From: an uncultured Eubacteriales bacterium
GTDB taxonomy: Bacteria; Bacillota; Clostridia; Peptostreptococcales; Anaerovoracaceae
Direction: 5' to 3'
DNA: 64,000 nucleotides
Assembly (NCBI GenBank): GCA_902786815.1
Contig: CADADV010000002.1
Location: 1 to 64,000 of the forward strand
Each line of letters opens with the position of its first letter. Position 1 is the first letter of the stretch. The position numbers were made by a program, and so were the translations under genes. Of the stretch, positions 44,591 to 54,606 are shown one piece after another. Under the pieces are notes generated by a model that saw only the letters and a program-made list of their open reading frames with translations, ran no database searches and was not told where the DNA came from.

Positions 44591-46627
44591 TTATCCGATC
44601 AGACCGCCGATGGCGACGAACAGTGGTGCGAATACGACTGATACGATCGTCATGAGCTTGATCAGGATGTTGATGGACGGACCGGAAGTATCCTTGAACG
44701 GATCGCCTACGGTGTCGCCTACTACGGTAGCCTTGTGAGTATCGGAACCCTTGCCGCCGTATGCGCCGCCTTCAACGTACTTCTTAGCGTTGTCCCAGGC
44801 ACCGCCTGCGTTAGCCATCATCAGAGCGAGGAGTACGCCTGCTGCCAGAGCGCCTGCCAGCATGCCGCCGAGAGCCTCAGGTCCGAGGATGATTCCAACT
44901 GCCAGCGGAGCGATGATCGCCATGAGACCAGGAACGATCATTTCCTTCAGAGCAGCTTGTGTTGAAATGTCAACGCAGTGTGCATAGTCCGGCTTGGATG
45001 TTCCGGCCAGGATGCCGTCGTCTGATCTGAACTGTCTTCTGACTTCTTCGATCATCTGGTTCGCAGCTCTTCCGACTGAGTTCATTGTGAACGCTGAGAA
45101 CATGAACGGAAGCATTGCGCCGATGAACAGTCCGATGATAACGATCGGATTGAGCAGTGAGATCGCGGACAGACCTGTTACTGCGGAGTAGGATGCGAAC
45201 AGAGCCAGAGCAGTCAGTGCTGCGGAACCGATCGCGAATCCCTTACCGATAGCAGCTGTCGTGTTTCCAACAGCATCGAGCTTGTCTGTGATGTTACGAA
45301 CGCCTTCCGGCAGCTCTGCCATCTCAGCGATACCGCCTGCATTGTCAGATACAGGACCATAAGCGTCAACTGCTACTGTCATACCGGTTGTGGACAGCAT
45401 ACCTACTGCGGCCAGCGCGATGCCGTACATACCCATGCCTGCTCCGACAGTCTCTGTTGCGAAGTAAGCAGCGAAGATACCTACGGAGATGCAGATGATC
45501 GGCCATACGGTGGACATCATGCCGACGCCCAGACCGGAAATGATGGTTGTAGCGGAACCAGTCTGTGACTGTTCTGCGATTTTCTTAACGGATTTGTAAT
45601 CTTCTGAAGTGTAGATCTCGGTGATTTTACCGATCGCAACACCAACCACGAGGCCGGCGATGATCGCAATTGAGAAAGCGTAGCTTCCCAGCATTGCCTT
45701 TGAAAGGATGATGGATACGATCACAACGATGCCGCTCGCGATATATGTTCCGGCGTTCAGTGCATTTGCAGGATTGGAACCTTCCTTGCCTCTAACGAGG
45801 AGAATGCCGATAACGGAAGCAATGATTCCGACTGCTGCCATGATCAGCGGGAAGATCGCTGCGGTAGCCTCATCAAAGAGACCGCCTGCTGCTGTTGAAG
45901 CAACTGCTGCCAGTGTGATAGCTGAGATGATGGATCCGCAGTAGGATTCATAAAGGTCGGAACCCATTCCGGCAACGTCACCTACGTTGTCGCCTACGTT
46001 GTCAGCGATAACAGCCGGGTTACGCGGGTCGTCCTCAGGGATTCCTGCTTCGACTTTACCTACCAGGTCAGCGCCAACGTCAGCAGCCTTGGTGTAGATA
46101 CCACCGCCGACACGGCCGAACAGAGCCATGGATGAAGCACCGAATCCGAAACCTGTTACGCACTGTACTACAGTTGCCAGGTCCAGGCATACCATAACCA
46201 TTCCCAGTCCGAACAGTCCGAGACCTGCTACTGCCAGTCCCATAACAGCTCCTGATCTGAATGCTACCTTGAGGGCTTTGTTCATGCCGCCTTCTTTCGC
46301 AGCATTTGCAGTTCTGACATTACCCCAGGTCGCAACGTTCATTCCGAAGAATCCGGCAAGTACTGAGAGAACAGCACCGCAGATGTAGAGGATGCCTGTT
46401 ACCCAGTTGATGCAGAATCCGATGAGAAGGAACAGAACCAGGATAACGATGACCATGATCTTGTACTCTCTCTTCAGGAATGCGAAGGCTCCCTCTCTGA
46501 TAAATCCGGAGATCTCCTTCATTCTGTCTGTTCCCTGAGACTGTTTCTTGATCCATGTAGCGAGTACTACTGCTACGACCAGTCCGACGATCGCCGCGCA
46601 TACAGCGATCACAGCTATAGCTTTCAT
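44591..46627 (-). CDS. hppA: Membrane-bound K+-dependent pyrophosphatase (ion pump)
   Basis: HppA hydrolyses pyrophosphate and pumps H+ or Na+ across the membrane. The 678-residue protein has about 16 membrane segments and the catalytic motifs [39 protein letters not shown] and the C-terminal [24 protein letters not shown] (about residue 455) has Ala where K+-independent enzymes have Lys, so it should need K+. The pumped ion is not certain; many clostridial relatives pump Na+. GGGGGAGG precedes the ATG; the gene ends facing the trk operon. Confidence 0.97.
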   Translation of the reverse strand: MKAIAVIAVCAAIVGLVVAVVLATWIKKQSQGTDRMKEISGFIREGAFAFLKREYKIMVIVILVLFLLIGFCINWVTGILYICGAVLSVLAGFFGMNVATWGNVRTANAAKEGGMNKALKVAFRSGAVMGLAVAGLGLFGLGMVMVCLDLATVVQCVTGFGFGASSMALFGRVGGGIYTKAADVGADLVGKVEAGIPEDDPRNPAVIADNVGDNVGDVAGMGSDLYESYCGSIISAITLAAVASTAAGGLFDEATAAIFPLIMAAVGIIASVIGILLVRGKEGSNPANALNAGTYIASGIVVIVSIILSKAMLGSYAFSIAIIAGLVVGVAIGKITEIYTSEDYKSVKKIAEQSQTGSATTIISGLGVGMMSTVWPIICISVGIFAAYFATETVGAGMGMYGIALAAVGMLSTTGMTVAVDAYGPVSDNAGGIAEMAELPEGVRNITDKLDAVGNTTAAIGKGFAIGSAALTALALFASYSAVTGLSAISLLNPIVIIGLFIGAMLPFMFSAFTMNSVGRAANQMIEEVRRQFRSDDGILAGTSKPDYAHCVDISTQAALKEMIVPGLMAIIAPLAVGIILGPEALGGMLAGALAAGVLLALMMANAGGAWDNAKKYVEGGAYGGKGSDTHKATVVGDTVGDPFKDTSGPSINILIKLMTIVSVVFAPLFVAIGGLIG

Positions 46628-46683
46628 TTTTTGTCTTACCTCCCCCTCGCACTCGGCAGGTTTTTCCCATCCTGTAATGATGC

Positions 46684-46715
46684 TTTAAGAGGCGCCTTGT
46701 CTGACACCTCTTAAA
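46684..46715 (-). other. Stem-loop in the hppA leader
   Basis: TTTAAGAGGTG and CGCCTCTTAAA pair over 11 bp with a 10-nt loop, 57 nt before the hppA start. No T-run follows. It could be a processing or translation-control element between secG and hppA. Confidence 0.5.
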
Positions 46716-46766
46716 TAAACCGCTTCATGCGAAAAACATAAACAACTATAATTTAACTATACATTT

Positions 46767-46794
46767 AATATAAACTAAATAATATAAACTATAT
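46767..46794 (-). repeat. 14-bp tandem repeat directly behind secG
   Basis: AATATAAACTAAAT and AATATAAACTATAT (13 of 14 bases equal) follow each other; the end of the second touches the secG stop codon at 46794-46796. Confidence 0.65.
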
Positions 46795-47024
46795 TATTCT
46801 ACAGCCACCAGTACGATCGAGATTATGATGAACAGGACAGCAGTTACTGTCGCGATCTTGCTGAGCAGCGCATCATAACCGGAGCTTCTCTTCTTACCGA
46901 AAAGCTGTTCTGCTCCGCCTCCGATGGCGCCTGACAGACCGGCGCTCTTGCTTTCCTGCAGCAGAATGCTGATGATCAGTACGATACTGGCAATCAAAAG
47001 AATAATTTTAAGAGCTAATGTCAT
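46794..47024 (-). CDS. secG: Preprotein translocase subunit SecG
   Basis: SecG assists the SecYE channel. The 76-residue protein has two hydrophobic helices and the family linker LQESKSAGLSGAIGGGAEQLFGKKRSSGYDALL. It has its own promoter and AGGAGGAGA. In many Firmicutes secG is followed by rnr, smpB and ssrA; here hppA follows. Confidence 0.96.
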   Translation of the reverse strand: MTLALKIILLIASIVLIISILLQESKSAGLSGAIGGGAEQLFGKKRSSGYDALLSKIATVTAVLFIIISIVLVAVE

Positions 47025-47053
47025 TTTCTATCTCCTCCTACTCTAACTTCGAT

Positions 47054-47082
47054 AGTTTACCATGCAGGATAAGCAAAATCAA
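47054..47082 (-). promoter_or_regulatory. secG promoter
   Basis: Minus strand TTGATT, 17-bp spacer, TAAACT with extended TGG, about 30 nt before the secG ATG. No terminator was recognised between eno and this promoter. Confidence 0.6.
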
Positions 47083-47132
47083 CAACTTTTACTCTTGATT
47101 TATCTTATATTTCAGCATCTGTCATCACAAAC

Positions 47133-48472
<1,340 letters not shown>

Positions 48473-48477
48473 TTATG

Positions 48478-48497
48478 GAACTAAATTGAACTATATC
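48478..48497 (-). repeat. 10-bp tandem repeat at the tpiA stop
   Basis: GAACTAAATT and GAACTATATC are adjacent, with another GAACTA 21 bp away at 48457. The tpiA stop (48496-48498) overlaps the second unit. Confidence 0.4.
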
Positions 48498-49242
48498 AGA
48501 AATCTATGATCTGCATGAAATCGGCTGCCTTCAGGGACGCGCCGCCTACGAGGGCTCCGTCGATTTCATCCTGATTCATGATTTCGGTGGCGTTGGCCGG
48601 CTTGACGCTGCCGCCATACTGAATGATGACTTCGTCGGCCGTCTCTTCGTCATACAGATCGATCAGGGTCTGCCGGATGAAAGCGCACATTTCTTCCGCC
48701 TGCTCCGGGCTCGCTGTACGGCCTGTGCCGATGGCCCAGATCGGTTCATAAGCGATCACCACGCGCTTCACGTCTTCAGCGCTGATCCCTGCCAGTCCTT
48801 CTTCCAGCTGCGTCTTGACAAAATCGAACAAAACGCCGGAATCTCTCTGCTCCAGGCTTTCGCCGCAGCACATGATCGGACGGATGCTGCCGGCCAGAAG
48901 CTTCTTGAGTTTCAGATTGACTGTCTCATTGGTCTCTGCGAAGTACTGTCTGCGCTCAGAGTGGCCGACGATGCAGTAGTCGACCCCGATGTCCTCCAGC
49001 ATTCTGACGGACACTTCACCCGTGAACGCACCTTCTTCTTCGAAGTGTACGTTCTGGGCTCCGACGCCGATGCCGGTTCCTTCAAATTCCTTCACCAGAG
49101 TCTCAAGATCTGTGAACGGCGCGCAGATGGCTGCCCTGATGTCTGTTCCCTGATACAACTTTTTGAACTCTTCCGCAAAAGCCACAGCCTCTGCGCGAGT
49201 TTTGAACATTTTCCAGTTTCCTGCGATAAACGGTATTCTCAT
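48496..49242 (-). CDS. tpiA: Triose-phosphate isomerase
   Basis: TpiA interconverts dihydroxyacetone phosphate and glyceraldehyde 3-phosphate. The 248-residue protein shows all catalytic elements: Lys in AGNWKMFK (about 12), His in IVGHSERRQYF (about 95) and Glu in VIAYEPIWAIGTG (about 167), and the phosphate loop YGGSVKPANA. It starts 1 nt after pgk, implying coupled translation. Confidence 0.98.
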   Translation of the reverse strand: MRIPFIAGNWKMFKTRAEAVAFAEEFKKLYQGTDIRAAICAPFTDLETLVKEFEGTGIGVGAQNVHFEEEGAFTGEVSVRMLEDIGVDYCIVGHSERRQYFAETNETVNLKLKKLLAGSIRPIMCCGESLEQRDSGVLFDFVKTQLEEGLAGISAEDVKRVVIAYEPIWAIGTGRTASPEQAEEMCAFIRQTLIDLYDEETADEVIIQYGGSVKPANATEIMNQDEIDGALVGGASLKAADFMQIIDF

Positions 49243-49243
49243 C

Positions 49244-50428
49244 TTACTTCTCCTCTATGCAGGCGATGCCCGGTAATTCGCGTCCTTCCAGGAATTCCAT
49301 GGAAGCGCCGCCGCCTGTCGAAACGTGTGTCATCTTATCTTTCAGGCCGAACTGCTCGACTGCAGCTGCGGAATCACCGCCGCCGATGATCGTTGTCGCA
49401 TCTGAGGCAGCCAGAGCCTCAGCAACTGCCTTCGTACCTGCTTCGAACTTCGGATTCTCGAAGACGCCCATCGGTCCGTTCCAGACAATGGTCTTCGCAT
49501 TGGCAATGACCTCCTGGTATTTAGCGATGGTCTTCGGACCGATATCCATGCCCATCAGATCCGCAGGGATCTTGTCGGAATCGTATACCTCGATCACATT
49601 GTTCTCTGCGAAATCATCTGTGCACACGGTGTCGACCGGAAGCAGGATCTCAACACCGGCGTCCTTCGCCTTTGCGAGGATCTCTTTTGTGAATTCGATG
49701 CTGTCTGCGTCCAGAAGAGACTTACCGATCTCATATCCCTGCGCCTTGAAGAATGTGTAGCTCATGCCGCCGCCGATCAGGATCTGGTCGACTTTGCCGA
49801 GCAGGTTCTCCATGACCGGGATCTTCGTCTCGACCTTGGCTCCGCCGAGGATGGCGAGCAGCGGCCGTTCCGGTGATTCGAGGGCGTCGCCCAGGAACTT
49901 CACTTCCTTCTCGATGAGGAATCCGGAAACTGTCGGCAGATATCTGGCGATGCCTGCTGTGGAGCTGTGGTCTCTGTGCGCTGTTCCGAACGCATCATTG
50001 ACGAAGAGTTCGCCGAGGGAAGCCAGCTCACCCGTGAACGGTTCTTCGCTCTTTGTCTCTTCTTTTCTGTATCTGGTGTTCTCCAGAAGCATCACTTCGC
50101 CGGGCTGCAGACCGTCCGCCACTTCTCTGATGTGATCGCATACGACTGTCGGGCAGGAGGAGAATTTCACTTCCTGACCCAGAAGTTCTTCCAGCCTTTT
50201 CGCAACCGGAGCCAGTGAAAGTTCCGGCTTTGGTTCGCCCTTTGGCTTGCCCATGTGGGACATGAGAATGACGCGGGCTTTGTTTTCAATCAGATATTTG
50301 ATTGTCGGCAGTGCGGAAACGATCCTGAAATCGTCGGTGATCTCGCCGTCCTTCATCGGAACGTTGAAGTCACATCTGCACAGAACCCTGACGCCATTCA
50401 GTTCAACATCTCTTACTGTTTTTTTCAT
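49244..50428 (-). CDS. pgk: Phosphoglycerate kinase
   Basis: Pgk makes ATP from 1,3-bisphosphoglycerate. The 394-residue protein has [32 protein letters not shown] and the nucleotide-binding [11 protein letters not shown] and [12 protein letters not shown] segments, with the terminal [16 protein letters not shown]. It lies between gapA and tpiA on the minus strand. Confidence 0.98.
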   Translation of the reverse strand: MKKTVRDVELNGVRVLCRCDFNVPMKDGEITDDFRIVSALPTIKYLIENKARVILMSHMGKPKGEPKPELSLAPVAKRLEELLGQEVKFSSCPTVVCDHIREVADGLQPGEVMLLENTRYRKEETKSEEPFTGELASLGELFVNDAFGTAHRDHSSTAGIARYLPTVSGFLIEKEVKFLGDALESPERPLLAILGGAKVETKIPVMENLLGKVDQILIGGGMSYTFFKAQGYEIGKSLLDADSIEFTKEILAKAKDAGVEILLPVDTVCTDDFAENNVIEVYDSDKIPADLMGMDIGPKTIAKYQEVIANAKTIVWNGPMGVFENPKFEAGTKAVAEALAASDATTIIGGGDSAAAVEQFGLKDKMTHVSTGGGASMEFLEGRELPGIACIEEK

Positions 50429-50452
50429 ATTGCTGATCCTTTCTTTCCAGAA

Positions 50453-51466
50453 TTACTTGTGATCTACACTGTACATATGTCTGATAAGCTCAAGCACCTT
50501 CGTCGCATAACCATACTCGTTGTCATAGTATGCGATCAGCTTGAAGAACTTGTCGTTCAGAGCGATACCCATGGAAGCGTCGAAGATGGATGTGTGAGTA
50601 TCACCGACGAAGTCGATGGTGACGCACTGATCTTCTACATATTCCAGGATGCCCTTCAGCTCATTCTCAGATGCTCTCTTCATTGCCGCATTGATTTCTT
50701 CCAGAGACGTCGGCGTCTTCAGCATGACGTTCAGGTCAACGACGGATACATCGTTTGTCGGTACTCTGTACGCGAAACCAGTCATCTTGCCCTTCAGGGA
50801 CGGGATAACCTTCGCGACTGCCTTTGCAGCACCTGTCGTTGTCGGGATGATCGAATTGAATGCAGAACGGCCGATTCTCCAGTCTTTCATGTTTCTCTTG
50901 TCGACAGTTACCTGCTTGGATGTAGCAGCGTGGATGGTCGCCATCAGACCCTGGTCGATGCCGAAGTTGTCTTCGAGCACCTTACACAGAGGAGCCAGGC
51001 AGTTCGTCGTACAGGAAGCGTTGGAAACAACATCCATATCGGGTGAATATTTATCCAGGTTTACGCCGCAGACGAAGGTTGGGGAATCGTCCTTTGCCGG
51101 GGCTGTAATGATGACTTTCTTAGCGCCTGCGTCCAGGTGATCCTGAGCTTTTTCTGCAGTGTTGTATGCGCCGGTTCCTTCTACGATATATTCTGCGCCG
51201 CATGCATCCCACGGAATCATCTTGGCGTTCGGCTCACTGTAGACAGGTACCTCTTTGCCGTCGATCACGAGTCCGCCTTCATATGTCCCCAGTTCCTTCG
51301 GGAATCTTCCGAATACGGAGTCGTATTTGAGCATATAGACCAGATAGTCCAGATCTGCGTTACGATAATTAATTCCGGCGATCTCGATATCCGGCATGTC
51401 CATTGCTGTACGAATTGCCAGACGTGAAATACGTCCAAAACCACTGATTCCAACTTTGATTGCCAT
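50453..51466 (-). CDS. gapA: Glyceraldehyde-3-phosphate dehydrogenase
   Basis: Gap oxidises glyceraldehyde 3-phosphate to 1,3-bisphosphoglycerate. From the ATG at 51466 (AGGAGG 8 nt upstream; the longer frame only adds the ribosome site) the protein has 337 residues with the catalytic Cys152 in SNASCTTNC. The nucleotide site is unusual: the loop reads [10 protein letters not shown], with Tyr34 in the place where NAD-specific enzymes carry Asp, and the Gly-rich loop reads [10 protein letters not shown]. Cofactor preference may therefore differ from standard GapA. No cggR regulator precedes it; rpoN does. Confidence 0.95.
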   Translation of the reverse strand: MAIKVGISGFGRISRLAIRTAMDMPDIEIAGINYRNADLDYLVYMLKYDSVFGRFPKELGTYEGGLVIDGKEVPVYSEPNAKMIPWDACGAEYIVEGTGAYNTAEKAQDHLDAGAKKVIITAPAKDDSPTFVCGVNLDKYSPDMDVVSNASCTTNCLAPLCKVLEDNFGIDQGLMATIHAATSKQVTVDKRNMKDWRIGRSAFNSIIPTTTGAAKAVAKVIPSLKGKMTGFAYRVPTNDVSVVDLNVMLKTPTSLEEINAAMKRASENELKGILEYVEDQCVTIDFVGDTHTSIFDASMGIALNDKFFKLIAYYDNEYGYATKVLELIRHMYSVDHK

Positions 51467-51501
51467 AACATTTTCCTCCTGAAACAAATATCTTCATTTA
51501 A

Positions 51502-51507
51502 ATTATA
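51502..51507 (-). promoter_or_regulatory. Candidate -10 element of the glycolytic operon
   Basis: Minus strand TATAAT 35 nt before the gapA ATG in the 87-nt gap behind rpoN. No strong -35 box is at standard distance. No sigma-54 GG/GC element with the right spacing was found. Confidence 0.4.
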
Positions 51508-51553
51508 GGTTAAAATATTTATCAGCCCGTGCAAAAGCAATACTGCCTGCGGG

Positions 51554-53026
51554 TCAATAACGTTTTCGTTTCGACGATGAGAGAATGCCCAGTTCGTCCC
51601 TGTACTTGGCCACTGTTCTTCTGGAGATGTTGAAGCCTTTGCCTTTTAAGATCTTCACCATGGCCTGATCGCTGTAAGGTCTGTGCCTGTCTTCTCCCTC
51701 GACGATCTCCTTTATAAATTCTTTAATGCTGTTCGACGAAACGCCTTCACCGACCTGGTCCGAAACGCCTGCCGAGAAGAAATACTTGATCTCGAAGACG
51801 CCCCGCGGACACTGAAGGTATTTGCCGCTGATGGATCTGGAGACAGTTGATTCATGGATCCCCAGCTCCTCTGCGATATCCCGCAGCGTCAGCGTCTTCA
51901 GGTACTTGCTTCCTTTGTCGAAGAAGTCCCTCTGATAATTGACGACTGCGGACACAACATTGTATATCGTTTGTTTTCTCTGTTCGATGCTTTTGATCAG
52001 CCAGTTGGCGCTGCTCACTCTCTCCGAGAGATAGTCCGCCAGCTGCTTGTCCTGGTCCGCCTGTCCCAGAAGGCCCCTGTAGTAGGAGCTGATGGTCAGG
52101 CGCGGCGTGCTGCTGTCGTTGATGATCACCACGTATTCGTCATTGACTTTCTCGACGATGACATCGGGAATAACATATCTTGTTTCCATCTCAGAGGCGA
52201 ACTGCCTTCCCGGTTTCGGTTCAAGCGTCCTGATCAGATCCGCAGCTTCCTGGACCTGCAGGACCGTCATCCCCATGCTTTTTGCCACGGCAGAAAGCCT
52301 GTTGTCCGCAATATCCTCAAGATGTTCGGAAACGATTTCGTCCATCTGAGGAGTCAGTTGATTCCTGGCCTCCAGCTGAAGCCGGAGACATTCGCTCAGG
52401 TTCCTGGCTCCCACGCCTGCAGGATCAAATTTGTGGATGATGTCGAGGGCCTCGCCGACCTTCTCTTCGCTGACGCCCATCGCCCTGGAAATCTCCGGGA
52501 CCGTCGACGTCATATACCCGTTCTCATCCAGCGACTCAATGATGTATTTCCCAACGCGGCGGCAGCCTTTGCTCACCGTCGCGAACTGGTACTGGAACAT
52601 GAGATGCTCCGGAAGGGTCACTTCATTAGCGACATACCGCTCGAAGAGGTCCGGCCGTTCTTCATCCCTGCCGGCATATCCTCTGTAGCCCACATCGTCG
52701 TAGCTGCCGTTGCGGATGAATTCCTTCCAGTCCAGTTCCTCATCCAGCTTCTTCTGTTCGCTTTCTTCCCGTTCAGCACGTTCTGTGCCGGATGTTCCGA
52801 TATCGTTTCGCTCTGATTCGTTTTCTTCGGCCTGTCCGTCCCCCTGCTTCTCATGGGGCTGATCCTGTTCCAGAACAGGGTTAACCAGAAGCTGTTCCTG
52901 CACAAAGGCATTCAGCTCCTGGGTATTGAACTGGAGAATCTGGATCGCCTGGATCAGTTCCGGGGTCATCACCAGTTTCTGCGACTGTTCGATTGTAAGG
53001 TCAAATCCTAGCTTGATATCACTCAT
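51554..53026 (-). CDS. rpoN: RNA polymerase sigma-54 factor RpoN
   Basis: Sigma-54 directs transcription from -24/-12 promoters with AAA+ activators. The 490-residue protein has the activator-contact region (LGFDLTIEQSQKLVMTPELIQAIQIL), a Glu/Asp-rich region II (about 50-90), the core-binding and HTH regions, and the C-terminal RpoN box SRRTVAKYRDELGI. No activator gene is nearby. No SD is recognisable before the ATG at 53026, but the N-terminus is at the expected place. Confidence 0.96.
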   Translation of the reverse strand: MSDIKLGFDLTIEQSQKLVMTPELIQAIQILQFNTQELNAFVQEQLLVNPVLEQDQPHEKQGDGQAEENESERNDIGTSGTERAEREESEQKKLDEELDWKEFIRNGSYDDVGYRGYAGRDEERPDLFERYVANEVTLPEHLMFQYQFATVSKGCRRVGKYIIESLDENGYMTSTVPEISRAMGVSEEKVGEALDIIHKFDPAGVGARNLSECLRLQLEARNQLTPQMDEIVSEHLEDIADNRLSAVAKSMGMTVLQVQEAADLIRTLEPKPGRQFASEMETRYVIPDVIVEKVNDEYVVIINDSSTPRLTISSYYRGLLGQADQDKQLADYLSERVSSANWLIKSIEQRKQTIYNVVSAVVNYQRDFFDKGSKYLKTLTLRDIAEELGIHESTVSRSISGKYLQCPRGVFEIKYFFSAGVSDQVGEGVSSNSIKEFIKEIVEGEDRHRPYSDQAMVKILKGKGFNISRRTVAKYRDELGILSSSKRKRY

Positions 53027-53050
53027 CGTATAAACCGTATGAAATGTATG

Positions 53051-53554
53051 CTATGATCTGCCGCAGCAATGCTTATATTTCTTACCGCTTCCGCACGGGC
53101 AGGGATCATTGCGCCCGATTTTCGGTGTTGCCCTTCTGACTGTCCTTGACTGCTTGTATTCCTTCGCGATCTCGACCATCTTCTCCTCGCCCAGAATGTC
53201 GTTCCACTGGTCGAGTCCGTACAGATAATCCGCGTCTGCCTTCAGCATATTGAAAAACAGTTTCTCAGGGATGATCTCGACCTCGATCTCGGATTCTTCA
53301 TCCTTATCTTCCAGATCGTTCGGCGTTACGATGCTTTCGTTGATTCCGTCCAGAAATCCCATGAAAATGACGGGACGCACATCGTACTTCTCAGCAAGTT
53401 CGCCGATCGTTCCTGTCATCTTCTCCTGCGGATGGTCCAGAATATCGCTGTAGATTTTTGTCTCTGCGCCGCTGTATTCCTCCCAGAATTCATTGAAGGT
53501 TTCTTTCGTCTGGCCGCCGATCAGCTTCTGCCACTGTTTGAATAATGATGCCAT
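53051..53554 (-). CDS. SEC-C motif protein of unknown function
   Basis: A 167-residue protein with a helical, acidic N-terminal part and a C-terminal SEC-C zinc motif, [18 protein letters not shown], of the kind found at the end of SecA, where it binds zinc and SecB or ribosomes. Role of such stand-alone proteins is unknown. AGGAGG overlaps the end of hom, only 2 nt away. Confidence 0.85.
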   Translation of the reverse strand: MASLFKQWQKLIGGQTKETFNEFWEEYSGAETKIYSDILDHPQEKMTGTIGELAEKYDVRPVIFMGFLDGINESIVTPNDLEDKDEESEIEVEIIPEKLFFNMLKADADYLYGLDQWNDILGEEKMVEIAKEYKQSRTVRRATPKIGRNDPCPCGSGKKYKHCCGRS

Positions 53555-53556
53555 GT

Positions 53557-54540
53557 TTAGTCCTCCTGCAGATCCATCGTCTTAGCGATTTCCATTACGT
53601 CTCCCAGAACCGCGCTTCCTGTCGGCAAGGGGCCTGCGCCCGGTCCGTAGAACATCAGCTTGCCTACAAGATTGCCTTTGACGTAAACGGCGTTATACTC
53701 TTCCAGCACGCCTGCCAGCGGGTGGTAGGTTCTGATGAATGTCGGCCTGACCTCGTAATCGATGTCTCCGTCTTCTTTGACCGTCGCGTGGGCGATCAGT
53801 TTGATCACGCAGTCATTTGCTTTTGCTTCTTCGATTTTTTCCTTCGTGATGCCGGAGATGCCGGTCGTCGGAATATCATTCGGGTGGACATACTTGCCGA
53901 ACATCAGCGCCATCAGGATGCTCAGTTTGTTGGCGGCGTCGATTCCCTCCACGTCCGCTGTCGGGTCAGCTTCGGCGAAGCCTTTTGCCTGAGCGTCTTT
54001 CAGGGCCTCTTCGTATTCCATGCCCTCGGTGCTCATCTTGTGGAGAATGTAGTTGGTCGTTCCGTTGACGATGCCCAGGACCTCTGTGTAGTCGTTGGCA
54101 CGCGCGCCGCAGTCCAGCGGATTCAGCACCGGAATGCCGCCGCCTACGCTGGCTTCGAATTTGAACTGCACGCCGTTCTCCTCGGCCGCCTTCATAAGAC
54201 GCGGATAGTTGGCCGCTACTGCTGCCTTGTTGGCGGTGATCACATGCTTGCCGTTTTTCATCGCTGTTTCCATGAACGTCGCAGCAGGTTCTACGCCGCC
54301 GAGCAGCTCGATCACGATATCGATATCCGGATCTTTGAAAATCTCATCAGGATCGGAAACAAACTGGTCTCTTGTGACGGTAATGTCACGTTCCCTGTCG
54401 ATATCCTTCTCCAGGATCTTGACGATATTCACCTTCGCACCGACTCTTTTCTCGATGATTTCTCTGTTCATTTCCAGGGCTTTATAGGTCCCTGTTCCGA
54501 TGTTTCCCAGACCCAGAAGTCCGATTCTGATTTCTTTCAT
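53557..54540 (-). CDS. hom: Homoserine dehydrogenase, short form
   Basis: Hom reduces aspartate semialdehyde to homoserine for Thr and Met synthesis. From the ATG at 54540 (GGAGG 10 nt upstream) it has 327 residues: Rossmann motif [16 protein letters not shown] at 6-21, catalytic region [41 protein letters not shown] and a closing [17 protein letters not shown]. The C-terminal ACT regulatory domain found in most Firmicute enzymes (about 430 residues) is missing, so Thr feedback may be absent. thrB and thrC are not nearby. Confidence 0.95.
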   Translation of the reverse strand: MKEIRIGLLGLGNIGTGTYKALEMNREIIEKRVGAKVNIVKILEKDIDRERDITVTRDQFVSDPDEIFKDPDIDIVIELLGGVEPAATFMETAMKNGKHVITANKAAVAANYPRLMKAAEENGVQFKFEASVGGGIPVLNPLDCGARANDYTEVLGIVNGTTNYILHKMSTEGMEYEEALKDAQAKGFAEADPTADVEGIDAANKLSILMALMFGKYVHPNDIPTTGISGITKEKIEEAKANDCVIKLIAHATVKEDGDIDYEVRPTFIRTYHPLAGVLEEYNAVYVKGNLVGKLMFYGPGAGPLPTGSAVLGDVMEIAKTMDLQED

Positions 54541-54575
54541 TTCAAATAATTCCTCCATTAAATATTGTTTAAGTA

Positions 54576-54602
54576 ATTATACCATAAAAACATGTATCAC
54601 AA
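54576..54602 (-). promoter_or_regulatory. hom promoter
   Basis: Minus strand TTGTGA, 15-bp spacer, TATAAT with extended TGG, 35 nt before the hom ATG and directly behind the protease gene stop. Confidence 0.6.
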
Positions 54603-54606
54603 GCTA

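Noticed and set aside
51467..51553. Sigma-54 promoter between rpoN and gapA
   Set aside because: GG and GC elements are present, but their spacing is 7 or 13, not 10.
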